Source: Gallionellaceae bacterium UBA6222 (GTDB lineage Bacteria > Pseudomonadota > Gammaproteobacteria > Burkholderiales > Gallionellaceae). Taken from it: a DNA stretch of 56,999 nt. How positions within the stretch are numbered: position 1 is the first letter of the stretch; each line of letters starts with the position of its first letter. The notes beneath the pieces were generated by a model. The model was not told where the DNA came from. It saw only the letters and a list, made by a program, of their open reading frames with translations, and made no database searches. The stretch covers positions 4,810 through 61,808 of the forward strand of contig DISA01000002.1 of the NCBI GenBank assembly GCA_002421915.1, written 5' to 3'. Positions 42,728 through 50,892 of this stretch are shown piece after piece. The translations under genes were made by a program, and so were the position numbers.

Positions 42728-43363
42728 ATGAAACTGAAAACCTGTGCAAAATACGGCGTATTCCCGCCCTTGCTGGCCATCTTGCTGTCTGCTTCTACAG
42801 CCGATGCAGCACCAACGATCAACGGTTGCCAGATTAAGCGAAAAACTGACTGTCGCGGCCTCGATCTTTCAGGTACTAATTTAAGCAATTCCAATTTGGC
42901 CGGTGCCGATCTTGCAGGCACGAATCTGTCGGGTGCCAATTTGAGCGGCAACAGGGTTTCCGAAGCCAATCTGATCAATGCCAACTTATCCAAGGCCAAC
43001 CTATCCAACGCCAACTTTTCAGTTTCGTATTTTACGGGTGCGAATCTGTCAATGGCCATTCTCAAGAATACCAATCTGTCCAACGCCAGTCTCTCTGATG
43101 CCAATCTTTCAGATTCATATATGAATAGCGCAAATTTATCACTAACCAATCTCCAGGGCGCCAACCTGACCAATGCAGATGCCACAAATGCCGTCTTCAT
43201 CATGAGTAACATGGTCGGCGCAAATCTGACCCGGGCCAACCTTACAGGCGCAACATTGGTAGGGGCTGACTTGCGCAACACCATTCTGCAGGACACCATA
43301 TTCTGCAAAACCACCATGCCGAATAAGAGTATCAATAACAGCAACTGCCTTGGCCGACACTAA
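42728..43363 (+). CDS. Exported pentapeptide-repeat protein
   Basis: A 211-residue protein from the ATG at 42728, with a signal peptide (about 1-26, ending ADA). About 27 tandem pentapeptides of the form A(N/D)LS-x follow (residues about 45-195), which build a right-handed quadrilateral beta-helix. A short Cys-containing cap ends the protein. Most pentapeptide proteins are cytosolic or thylakoid; export to the periplasm is less common. Function unknown. It lies 18 bases before the second heme A synthase gene, so the two may be co-transcribed. Confidence 0.8.
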   Translation: MKLKTCAKYGVFPPLLAILLSASTADAAPTINGCQIKRKTDCRGLDLSGTNLSNSNLAGADLAGTNLSGANLSGNRVSEANLINANLSKANLSNANFSVSYFTGANLSMAILKNTNLSNASLSDANLSDSYMNSANLSLTNLQGANLTNADATNAVFIMSNMVGANLTRANLTGATLVGADLRNTILQDTIFCKTTMPNKSINNSNCLGRH

Positions 43364-43381
43364 ACGGGTTCGGCTTACAAA

Positions 43382-44317
43382 ATGTATTTGAAACTCATTC
43401 TTGCAAGCTGCGTACTGGCATTTTTTGCGGTCGTATTAAGTGCCTACGTGCGTCTTTCTGATGCCGGTCTTGGCTGCGCAGAGTGGCCGGCCTGCTATGA
43501 GCATAATGCCCTGAAGGAACAGCAAACCGCAACGGCTGATGCAACGAGAGGTTACACCTCGTGGCAGCGCAAGCTGCACAGCCAAGTCGTCATGCTGCTG
43601 GGATTTTTATCGATCGCAATCAGCGGGATTGCCTGGCTAAAACGCAGGGAACTGCGGCAATCTCCCTTGTTACCCACTTTGCTTACGTGTTTGATGGTAT
43701 TCCTCGCATTATTTGGCATTTGGGCATTCTCCCACCTCCCGCGCGCAATTATTGTTCCCATACATCTCGCCGGCGGAGTATCCATGTTGATCCTGCTGTC
43801 CTGGATGTTGCTGCGTCAAATATCACAAAAAGAGAGCATCGAGCCTTCTATAGCTCGCCAATGGCGTCATTTTTCGTGGCTGGGATTGATATTGGTGGTA
43901 ATTCAAATCGTGCTGGGTAGCTGGGTTAGCTCCAATTTTGCCGCCATTGCATGCATGGATTTCCCACTGTGCCAAGGCTATCTGCTTCCCCCGATGGATT
44001 TTTCATACCCATTGGGTGGGGATGCTCCACCCCTCACCCAAGAAAGGCTAACGGCGATCCATTGGATGCACCGTTTCGGCGCAATTTTTGTCGCAGGCTA
44101 TTTAATTTGGTTATCTTGGCGCCTCATAAAACTGGACGGGATGAAAAAACTTGGCCTGTCCATTTTTGTATTCGTTGCGCTCCAATTTGGGCTGGGTGTT
44201 TCCAATATCCTGCTCGGACTACCTCTTGTTGGCGCAGTGCTACACAACGCAGTTGCCATGGTGTTGCTGGTCACTTTAGTCCTGTTGAACTTCAGGCTGC
44301 GCAAACGGCAAACATAA
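43382..44317 (+). CDS. ctaA: Heme A synthase (CtaA/Cox15), copy 2
   Basis: A 311-residue protein with eight predicted helices. It has His ligands (RKLHSQVV near 60, PIHLAGG near 128, AIHWMHRFG near 228, VLHNAVA near 285) and Cys pairs CAEWPAC near 32 and CMDFPLC near 190. It is about 50 residues shorter than copy 1 and clearly diverged; the first His-bearing helix differs most. Whether it also makes heme A or only part of the reaction (hydroxylation) is not visible. It follows the pentapeptide gene. Confidence 0.88.
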   Translation: MYLKLILASCVLAFFAVVLSAYVRLSDAGLGCAEWPACYEHNALKEQQTATADATRGYTSWQRKLHSQVVMLLGFLSIAISGIAWLKRRELRQSPLLPTLLTCLMVFLALFGIWAFSHLPRAIIVPIHLAGGVSMLILLSWMLLRQISQKESIEPSIARQWRHFSWLGLILVVIQIVLGSWVSSNFAAIACMDFPLCQGYLLPPMDFSYPLGGDAPPLTQERLTAIHWMHRFGAIFVAGYLIWLSWRLIKLDGMKKLGLSIFVFVALQFGLGVSNILLGLPLVGAVLHNAVAMVLLVTLVLLNFRLRKRQT

Positions 44318-44347
44318 TAACGTTCACACCAGCCGGGTGAAGTCTGC

Positions 44348-44809
44348 CTATCTGGAACCTCTTGCCGGTCTGATTTCCGCTTTCACATCAACCGTGACAA
44401 GTTGCTTGTTTGCCGACTCAAAGTTCAACGTAAGCGGTACAGATTTTCCAGCTTCCAGCGGTGACTTTAGTCCAACCAATGTCACATGATAACCATGCTC
44501 GCTGGTCATGTCAGCGCGGGTATTGGCCGACAACTCTACATTCGGCACCGTAATCGTCTTCATCATGCCGCCTTTGTGCAGCATGGTGCGAAGTTCAACC
44601 GCTTTTGATTTCGGACTTGAAGCACCAACCAGAAGCATGGATTGTTTGCTGGTAATGTACATGTACACATTCGCCGTATCCTTTCCATGTGCCGTGGCAA
44701 ATGCCCAAGCTCCTTCAATCTGAACGTCCGCCGCATATACACCCGCATTCAACAGTAAACCTGCCACCAATCCCGCGACTCTGCACCATTGCGAGCACAA
44801 CTTGTTCAT
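44348..44809 (-). CDS. PCuAC-family periplasmic copper chaperone-like protein, altered ligands
   Basis: A 153-residue exported protein (signal peptide about 1-26) with the PCuAC/DUF461 cupredoxin-like fold. The family binds Cu(I) through His and Met in an ELH-x..M..H-x-M pattern and helps build CuA. Here the first His position is Arg (VELRT), and the final H-x-M reads H-V-T, so at least two usual ligands are missing; H and M in LHKGGMM could partly substitute. The placement beside heme A synthase supports a role in CuA assembly. It is convergent with copy 2 of ctaA. Confidence 0.75.
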   Translation of the reverse strand: MNKLCSQWCRVAGLVAGLLLNAGVYAADVQIEGAWAFATAHGKDTANVYMYITSKQSMLLVGASSPKSKAVELRTMLHKGGMMKTITVPNVELSANTRADMTSEHGYHVTLVGLKSPLEAGKSVPLTLNFESANKQLVTVDVKAEIRPARGSR

Positions 44810-44904
44810 GATGTTTCCTCCACTTAACCCAGTTTATTAATAACACAACCGGCCAATTCTAAAACCAAACCCTGACCCATCGCACCCGAACGAATAGGTG
44901 TCAT

Positions 44905-45396
44905 TCACTTCACGCCTTTTGCCCTGGCGGGTAAATTACGAAATTTAACTACCACCCCACCAGGGAAAGGCAACAGCGCACCTTCAATCACCCTGCCGTC
45001 CCCGACCAGGTCAGCCAACGAGACCTTTCGCAATTTTTCCAGGAATGCCTCCAACGCTTCATCAAGCAAACAATTCAGTTTGCATACATCAGAAATTACA
45101 CACTGATTCGATACTGAATTAAAACATTCCACCAGCTCAAAGTCATCCTCCGTGGCCTGCAACACCATCTCGACGTTGATATCTTCCGGCGGAAGCGCCA
45201 AACGCACCCCGCCATTACGGCCCCGCACACTTTCGATCAGCCCCACCTTTGTTAACTGATGGGAGATTTTAACCAGATGATTCTTTGAAATATTAAAGCG
45301 CTCGCTGACCTCCTGAATGGTAACCAGTTTGTCTGTACACATGGCCAAATACATCATTAGCCGAAATCCCAAATCAGAATATTGAGTAAGTTTCAT
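44905..45396 (-). CDS. nsrR: NsrR-type Rrf2 family NO-sensing repressor (copy 2)
   Basis: A 163-residue Rrf2 protein from the ATG at 45396, preceded by GGAGA. The winged helix (FRLMMYLAM, FNISKNHLVKISH, RGRNGGVRL) is followed by four Cys near residues 92-111 (C-x7-C-x5-C-x3-C). Three of these fit the [Fe-S] ligand spacing of NsrR. It differs clearly from copy 1 at 12597. It sits at the end of the respiratory cluster and has an operator-like repeat upstream at 45511-45531, suggesting autoregulation. Confidence 0.88.
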   Translation of the reverse strand: MKLTQYSDLGFRLMMYLAMCTDKLVTIQEVSERFNISKNHLVKISHQLTKVGLIESVRGRNGGVRLALPPEDINVEMVLQATEDDFELVECFNSVSNQCVISDVCKLNCLLDEALEAFLEKLRKVSLADLVGDGRVIEGALLPFPGGVVVKFRNLPARAKGVK

Positions 45397-45510
45397 TGCT
45401 GTATCTCCGTCAGCGCGAACGCTATCATGCAGTCCCTGAGTTCCGTACAAAACCACTGAACCGGTAACAGAACCCCGGGCATGGCTACAATATTTCCAAG
45501 TTTCTCTCCA

Positions 45511-45531
45511 ATGTGCACATACTATACATGT
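45511..45531. promoter_or_regulatory. NsrR-like operator upstream of nsrR copy 2
   Basis: ATGTGCA-N7-TACATGT: five plus seven half-site bases fit the shared motif. It lies about 115 bases before the nsrR start. The rest of the 359-base gap (45397-45755) shows no credible gene. Confidence 0.45.
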
Positions 45532-45755
45532 GGCGATTATACCTGTTTCCATACAGCCATTGTCGGCGGTATAGTCCGGTCGTTTTCAAATATCGCCTCA
45601 ACTGGAGCCGATCGCCGATCATTCCAGCCACCAAAAATCAACTTCCATGAATATGGGCCACAACGCAGCTGCAGCACCCATATTTGTCAACCCACTGAAT
45701 GACAGGCAGCGCTCATCCTTGACAGATACGCTGCTCAACGGAGGGTTCGAACGGC

Positions 45756-47012
45756 ATGAACCGGCATAATAATTTTGAAAAAGCTCCGCACACTGTTGCA
45801 GTCATTGGTGGCGGACCATCCGGTTTAATGGCGGCAGAAATACTGTCCCAGGCTGCCATACACGTCGATATATACGATGCAATGCCCAGTATGGGGCGCA
45901 AGTTTCTGATGGCGGGAAAAGGCGGGCTGAACATTACCCACAACGAGCCGTTCGATGACTTTCTATCGCGCTATGGCGCACACCGCACTGCTCTTGAACC
46001 GCTGTTGCGTGACTTTTCTCCGGATGATTTGCGCGAATGGATACACGATCTTGGTATCGGGACCTTTGTCGGCACTTCCGGTCGCGTTTTCCCTGCAAGC
46101 ATGAAAGCAGCCCCGTTGCTGCGTGCCTGGCTGCACCGCCTGCGGGAAAGCGGGGTGCATTTCCATGTGCGCCACCGCTGGAGAGGATTCGATAGCAGCG
46201 ACACGTTACATTTCGATACACCGACTGGCGAACATCAAACAAGCCCCGCCGCGGTAGTGCTGGCAATGGGTGGGGCAAGCTGGCCGCAACTGGGCTCGGA
46301 TGGGGCATGGCTACCGTTATTGGCACAGCGCAACATACCAATCACCCCGCTGCGCCCTGCCAACTGCGGCTTCGATGTGGCATGGAGCACATATTTTTGC
46401 GAACATTTTTCCGGGGCACCCCTCAAATCCGTCGTGGCCACATTTGGCGCAGTCCACACTCTGGGTGAATGTATCATCTCCGCGCACGGCCTCGAAGGCG
46501 GATTGATTTATACACTCTCCGCCGCCCTGCGCGACGAGATTGAAGCCAAAGGTCATGCAACCCTGCACCTCGACCTGCTACCGGACTGGTCGGAGGACCG
46601 GGTTCGTAACGAAGTGCGGCACCCGCGCGGGTCACGCTCACTCAGCAGCCACCTGCAAAGCCGCCTGGGGCTAAAGGGTGTGAAGGCAAATCTGCTGCGT
46701 GAAGTTTTGCAGGATGCGCAGATGCATAATCCGGCACTCCTGGCGCAGACCATCAAGGCATTGCCGGTGAAACTCATAGCGCCGCGCCCCTTAAGCGAAG
46801 CCATCAGTACCGCGGGTGGTGTGAAATTTGAGGCCCTCGACCGCAACTTGATGTTGCAGCAAATGCCCGGCGTGTTCTGCGCCGGCGAAATGCTGGACTG
46901 GGAGGCACCCACTGGCGGCTATCTGCTCACCACCTGTTTTTCCAGTGGCCGGGCCGCCGCCAAGGGCGTACTGGATTGGCTGCAACACCCCCGCAAGGCG
47001 CATGGTTTGTGA
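45756..47012 (+). CDS. HI0933/TIGR03862-type flavoprotein
   Basis: A 418-residue FAD-binding protein. The Rossmann motif VAVIGGGPSGLMAAE is near residues 14-28; GRKFLMAGKGGLNITHN follows near 47; the C-terminal FAD contact GGVKFEALDRNLM and the GEMLDWEAPTGGYLL motif are near residues 347-390. These features mark the HI0933/BaiN flavoprotein family, TIGR03862 subgroup. The substrate is unknown; members are predicted NAD(P)/FAD-dependent reductases. A GGAGG lies about ten bases before the ATG. Confidence 0.85.
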   Translation: MNRHNNFEKAPHTVAVIGGGPSGLMAAEILSQAAIHVDIYDAMPSMGRKFLMAGKGGLNITHNEPFDDFLSRYGAHRTALEPLLRDFSPDDLREWIHDLGIGTFVGTSGRVFPASMKAAPLLRAWLHRLRESGVHFHVRHRWRGFDSSDTLHFDTPTGEHQTSPAAVVLAMGGASWPQLGSDGAWLPLLAQRNIPITPLRPANCGFDVAWSTYFCEHFSGAPLKSVVATFGAVHTLGECIISAHGLEGGLIYTLSAALRDEIEAKGHATLHLDLLPDWSEDRVRNEVRHPRGSRSLSSHLQSRLGLKGVKANLLREVLQDAQMHNPALLAQTIKALPVKLIAPRPLSEAISTAGGVKFEALDRNLMLQQMPGVFCAGEMLDWEAPTGGYLLTTCFSSGRAAAKGVLDWLQHPRKAHGL

Positions 47013-47106
47013 TATTCGTACAACTCTGAAATCTTCCACATGCGCTACAATACCGCCACTTTCCTGCACCCCAATACCGGGCAACATAACCACCGCACGT
47101 CTTGCC

Positions 47107-47496
47107 ATGGATACATCGCTTCTTAAACATATTCATGTCGCCTGTGTAGCATTCAGCTTCATGCTGTTTTTCTTACGCGGTGTGTGGATGCTGCGTGATT
47201 CGTCATTGTCGCAGTTACGCCTGGTAAAAATCGCACCGCATGTGGTGGATACGGCGCTCCTCACCAGCGCCATCGCGCTTGCCTGGCAATATGGGATTTC
47301 ACCGTTGGCCGCACCGTGGCTGGCGGCCAAGATTGTCGCCTTGCTGCTTTACATCATCATCGGTTCGGTCGCATTGAAACAAGGCAAAACCAAGCAGATC
47401 CGCCTCGCCGCATGGCTGGTGGCGCAAGCGTTCTTCTTCTACATGGTAAGTGTAGCCGTCACGCACAATCCCATGCCATGGCTTCTCCTCCAATAA
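47107..47496 (+). CDS. SirB2-family membrane protein
   Basis: A 129-residue protein with four helices and the SirB family pattern: LLKHIHVACVAFSFMLFFLRGVWML at the N-terminus, in brief HIHV and FFLRG, and PHVVDT near 45. SirB2 proteins were once called regulators of invasion genes; their function is unresolved. The ATG at 47107 begins the first conserved helix. It lies 95 bases after the flavoprotein. Confidence 0.85.
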   Translation: MDTSLLKHIHVACVAFSFMLFFLRGVWMLRDSSLSQLRLVKIAPHVVDTALLTSAIALAWQYGISPLAAPWLAAKIVALLLYIIIGSVALKQGKTKQIRLAAWLVAQAFFFYMVSVAVTHNPMPWLLLQ

Positions 47497-47610
47497 ATTA
47501 CAGCCAACCATTAACCATTTAGTATCATGGAGATACCCCCCTTTAGAGGTATTGAGCATGAATGTATTAGCCGGTATTTTTTGCGCATCAAGATTGTGGA
47601 GGGAGGTCTC

Positions 47611-47925
47611 ATGCAAGATCCTGACGTTGATGATGAAGGGTATTTGATTGAGCCGGCAACTTGGAGTGTGGATGTCGCCACAGCCTTCGCCAGCCAGGAG
47701 AATATCGAGCTGACAGAAGATCATTGGGATGCCATCCACTTCATGCGCGAATATTACACAGAGCATCAAATTGCTCCAGATGTCCGGCACGTGATAAAAC
47801 ATCTGGCGAAACGGCACGGCAACGATTCACGCAACAAGATATTCGAGTTGTTTCCCTACGGCTATGTGAAGCAGGCGTGCAAAATAGCGGGCATGAAACG
47901 CCCAAGAGCGTGGAGTACGGGGTGA
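47611..47925 (+). CDS. tusE: TusE/DsrC/DsvC-family sulfur-relay protein with altered C-terminal cysteine
   Basis: A 104-residue protein; the ATG at 47611 follows GGAGGGAGG. It shows the family core DEGYL, WSVDVA, LTEDHWDAIHFMREYY and RNKIFELFPYGYVKQACKIAGM. DsrC has two Cys on its flexible C-terminal arm (C-x10-C), and TusE keeps the last one. Here the upstream Cys (QACKIAG) is present but the final position is Trp, with STG after it. TusE passes sulfur for tRNA 2-thiouridine; without the terminal Cys that chemistry is doubtful. tusBCD partners are not in the window. Confidence 0.75.
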   Translation: MQDPDVDDEGYLIEPATWSVDVATAFASQENIELTEDHWDAIHFMREYYTEHQIAPDVRHVIKHLAKRHGNDSRNKIFELFPYGYVKQACKIAGMKRPRAWSTG

Positions 47926-47976
47926 TCTGGGGGTAGCCTCAAATAGAATGCAAGTTACTCCAATTCCATTTTAGCC

Positions 47977-48486
47977 TTAATTATCCGGCTGCCTAAAGCC
48001 GATGTATGCCGCCCACAAACCCAGCAGCACATACCAGACCAGCGACCATTCAGGCAGGCCAAGTGCAAGGAATGTCCAGCCCTTTTCCGCGCATTCGCCA
48101 GAGCCGTGCAGCAATTCCTGCAACACCTCGGACAGAGGAAAGTTCTGCAGCATGTAATCCAAGCCGGGACCACAGGCGGGTACTTGGTCTTTTGGCAAAT
48201 GTTGCAGCCAGATGTGGCGCGATGCGGTCGCCACTCCGCCCAAGGCAAACAGTGCGACCAGCATCGAGTAGATTCGTCTGCCAATTCGTCCCGCGTCGTG
48301 TGCGGCAGCGATGAGGAACAATACGCCGATGGCAATGAAGATGACGCGCTGCATCATGCACAGCGGACATGGCTCCTCGCGCAAGACGTATTGCAGATAG
48401 AGGGCGGCAGAAAATAATCCGCCCACCACCAGCGCGCCGGCCAGATACAGCCATCGGTTCGATATTGCGTTCAATCGTTTTGCCAT
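47977..48486 (-). CDS. dsbB: Disulfide bond formation protein DsbB
   Basis: A 169-residue inner-membrane protein from the ATG at 48486, with four helices. The first periplasmic loop has CPLC near residue 43, and the second has the Cys pair in VPACGPG and GECAEKG. DsbB re-oxidises DsbA and passes electrons to quinone. It starts two bases from the iscX stop, so it may be transcribed from the end of the isc operon, an uncommon neighbour for dsbB. Confidence 0.92.
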   Translation of the reverse strand: MAKRLNAISNRWLYLAGALVVGGLFSAALYLQYVLREEPCPLCMMQRVIFIAIGVLFLIAAAHDAGRIGRRIYSMLVALFALGGVATASRHIWLQHLPKDQVPACGPGLDYMLQNFPLSEVLQELLHGSGECAEKGWTFLALGLPEWSLVWYVLLGLWAAYIGFRQPDN

Positions 48487-48487
48487 C

Positions 48488-48682
48488 TCATTCCGCCTCG
48501 TCGATCCAGGTCGCCTGAATCGCTTCCAGCACCTTCTCGCCGCCGTGGCCGTGGTCGTCATCGAAGCCATCCAGCCCGACCACATAATTGTGCAGGTCAA
48601 CAAAGTTCACCTTGAGCGGATCGACTTCCGGATATTTTTCAGCCAGCGCGATCGCAATGTCGCGCACATCTTTCCACTTCAT
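48488..48682 (-). CDS. iscX: Fe-S assembly protein IscX
   Basis: A 64-residue acidic protein beginning MKWKDVRDIAIALAEKYP, with the family motif DPLKVNFVDLHNYV and a C-terminal WIDEAE. IscX binds IscS and iron and modulates cluster assembly. The ATG at 48682 overlaps the fdx stop by four bases. Longer upstream readings run antisense-like through fdx and are rejected. Confidence 0.9.
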   Translation of the reverse strand: MKWKDVRDIAIALAEKYPEVDPLKVNFVDLHNYVVGLDGFDDDHGHGGEKVLEAIQATWIDEAE

Positions 48683-49023
48683 TTCGAATGTCCTTCTTTT
48701 GCCATATTGATCGAGTATTTCGGAATTTCGACCACCAGATCCTGCGTACCGATGAGCGCTTGGCAACTCAAGCGCGAGTTGGTTTCCAGCCCCCACGCTT
48801 TGTCCAGCATATCCTCTTCCAATTCACTCGCCTCGGCCAGACTGCCGAACCCCTCGCGCACAATGACGTGGCAGGTGGTACAGGCACAGGACTTCTCGCA
48901 TGCGTGCTCGATTTCGACACCGTGCTCGAGCAGGGCATCGCAAATGGATTTGCCGGCCTGCTCCTCGAACAGAGCGCCCTTGGGGCACAATTCCTCATGT
49001 GGTAGAACGATTATCTGTGTCAC
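48679..49023 (-). CDS. fdx: Isc-type [2Fe-2S] ferredoxin
   Basis: A 114-residue ferredoxin with ligands C-x5-C-x2-C near residues 43-52 (CEKSCACTTC contains the set) and a fourth Cys near 87 (LSCQALIG). This is the adrenodoxin-like Fdx of isc operons, which supplies electrons for cluster formation on IscU. It is preceded by hscA with one base between and overlaps iscX. Confidence 0.93.
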   Translation of the reverse strand: MTQIIVLPHEELCPKGALFEEQAGKSICDALLEHGVEIEHACEKSCACTTCHVIVREGFGSLAEASELEEDMLDKAWGLETNSRLSCQALIGTQDLVVEIPKYSINMAKEGHSK

Positions 49024-49024
49024 T

Positions 49025-50890
49025 TCAATTCTCCAATTCGGACAACTTATGCCCCTTCAGTGCACTCGCCACGCTTTGATCCATACGCTTCTGGGCAAAA
49101 TTTACGGTGGCCTGATTCAGCGCTTCAATGCTGTGTTTGATGGCGCCATGATCCCCGCCGTCCACTATGCTGCTCAAATCATTCATACATGTTCGAATCT
49201 GTCTGATTGCCGGTTCATCCAGCAGGGCGCCGTCCTGTGCCAGTGCATTATCCACCGCTTCCAGCAATTGGCGTGCCTCGGTTTGCTGCTCGCGCAACGC
49301 GCGCGCCAGCATATCGTCGCGTGCATACTGATTGCCATCCTGCAACATGCGCGTGATGTCATCCTCCTGCAAGCCGTAGGCCGGTTTGACCGTCACTGCC
49401 GATTCTATTCCGCTGTTCGTCTCGCGCGCCGATACATTGAGCAAACCGTCGGCATCGACCTGAAATGTGACCCGGATGCGCGCCGAGCCCGCCACCATGG
49501 GCGGAATGCCGCGCAGTTCGAACTTCGCCAGCGACCGGCAGTCGCTCACCAGTTCGCGCTCGCCCTGTACCACATGGATACTCATCGCCGTCTGCCCATC
49601 CTTGTAGGTGGTGAACTCCTGCGCGCGCGCACTGGGAATCGTGCTGTTGCGCGGCATGATCTTTTCCACCAGCCCGCCCATGGTCTCGATCCCCAGACTG
49701 AGAGGAATGACGTCCAACAGCAACCAGTCGTCCGCACTGCGGTTGCCCGCCAGCACATTGGCCTGAATCGCCGCACCCAGTGCCACCACCTTGTCCGGGT
49801 CAAGATTGGTCAACGGTGTCTGTTTGAAGTATTCGGCAACCGCGCGCTGCACCTGCGGCATGCGTGTGGAACCGCCGACCATCACCACACCCCGGACATC
49901 ATCAACACCCAATTTGGCATCACGCAGGGCGCGCCGGGTCGGTTGCAGAGTGCGCGCCAACAGATTCTGCGTCATCGCATAAAAGTCTTCACGCGTCAGC
50001 GTCACATCCACCACCTCACCCCCGCTCAATACGGCGGTCAACTGTGTCTGTCCATGCTCGCTCAACTGCTCCTTGGCCGCACGCGCATGGGTCAGCAGCA
50101 AGCGCGTATCATTGGCGCTTAATTGCGACAGACCCGATTTTTCGAGGGTCCAGCAGTAAATGCGCTGGTCGAAATCATCGCCGCCCAAAGCCGAGTCACC
50201 ATTGGTAGCCAACACTTCAAACACCCCCTTGGACAGACGCAGGATGGAGATGTCGAACGTGCCGCCGCCGAGATCGTACACGGCGTACACGCCTTCCGAG
50301 GCATTATCCAGACCGTAGGCGATGGCCGCTGCGGTCGGTTCATTCAACAGGCGCAATACGTTGATCCCCGCCAGTCTTGCGGCATCCTTGGTCGCCTGCC
50401 GCTGCGCATCGTCGAAATAGGCTGGCACCGTAATCACCGCGCCAACCAATGCGCCGCCGAGCGAACGTTCAGCACGATCGCGCAACACCTTTAGTATCTC
50501 AGCGGAAACTTCAACCGGACTTTTCACCCCGGCGACCGTGCGCAGTTGCAGCATGCCCGGTGCATCGACAACACGATAGGGCAAATCCACCACGTCGCCG
50601 ACGTCTTTCAGACCGCGCCCCATGAAGCGTTTGACCGATACGATGGTGTTCTGCGGATCGGCATTCTGTGCGGCCTGCGCAGGCAGGCCAACCTGCACCG
50701 ATCCGTCCACCGTGTAACGCACTACAGAAGGCAACAGGGCTGCGCCGTCATCATCGTTCAGCACCACGCTAATACCGTTGCGTACCGTGGCCACCAAAGA
50801 ATTGGTTGTCCCCAGGTCAATGCCGACGGCAAGTCGGTGCTGGTGGGGTGCGGCACTCAGGCCGGGTTCAGCGATTTGTAGTAATGCCAT
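49025..50890 (-). CDS. hscA: Fe-S assembly Hsp70 chaperone HscA
   Basis: A 621-residue Hsp70 with phosphate-1 motif GIDLGTTNSLVA, DAQRQATKDAARLAG, phosphate-2 AVYDLGGGTFDISIL, the adenosine motif VVMVGGSTRMPQVQ and a C-terminal substrate domain. HscA binds the LPPVK motif of IscU with co-chaperone HscB and promotes cluster transfer. It lies between hscB and fdx in canonical order, two bases from hscB. Confidence 0.95.
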   Translation of the reverse strand: MALLQIAEPGLSAAPHQHRLAVGIDLGTTNSLVATVRNGISVVLNDDDGAALLPSVVRYTVDGSVQVGLPAQAAQNADPQNTIVSVKRFMGRGLKDVGDVVDLPYRVVDAPGMLQLRTVAGVKSPVEVSAEILKVLRDRAERSLGGALVGAVITVPAYFDDAQRQATKDAARLAGINVLRLLNEPTAAAIAYGLDNASEGVYAVYDLGGGTFDISILRLSKGVFEVLATNGDSALGGDDFDQRIYCWTLEKSGLSQLSANDTRLLLTHARAAKEQLSEHGQTQLTAVLSGGEVVDVTLTREDFYAMTQNLLARTLQPTRRALRDAKLGVDDVRGVVMVGGSTRMPQVQRAVAEYFKQTPLTNLDPDKVVALGAAIQANVLAGNRSADDWLLLDVIPLSLGIETMGGLVEKIMPRNSTIPSARAQEFTTYKDGQTAMSIHVVQGERELVSDCRSLAKFELRGIPPMVAGSARIRVTFQVDADGLLNVSARETNSGIESAVTVKPAYGLQEDDITRMLQDGNQYARDDMLARALREQQTEARQLLEAVDNALAQDGALLDEPAIRQIRTCMNDLSSIVDGGDHGAIKHSIEALNQATVNFAQKRMDQSVASALKGHKLSELEN

Positions 50891-50892
50891 TT

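Noticed and set aside
42670..43344. Leu/Ala/Arg repeat frame opposite the pentapeptide gene
   Set aside because: Its periodicity is the mirror of the pentapeptide repeats on the plus strand, which also has the signal peptide.
48545..50122. Long plus-strand open frame opposite hscA, fdx and iscX
   Set aside because: Antisense shadow; the isc genes on the minus strand are unambiguous.
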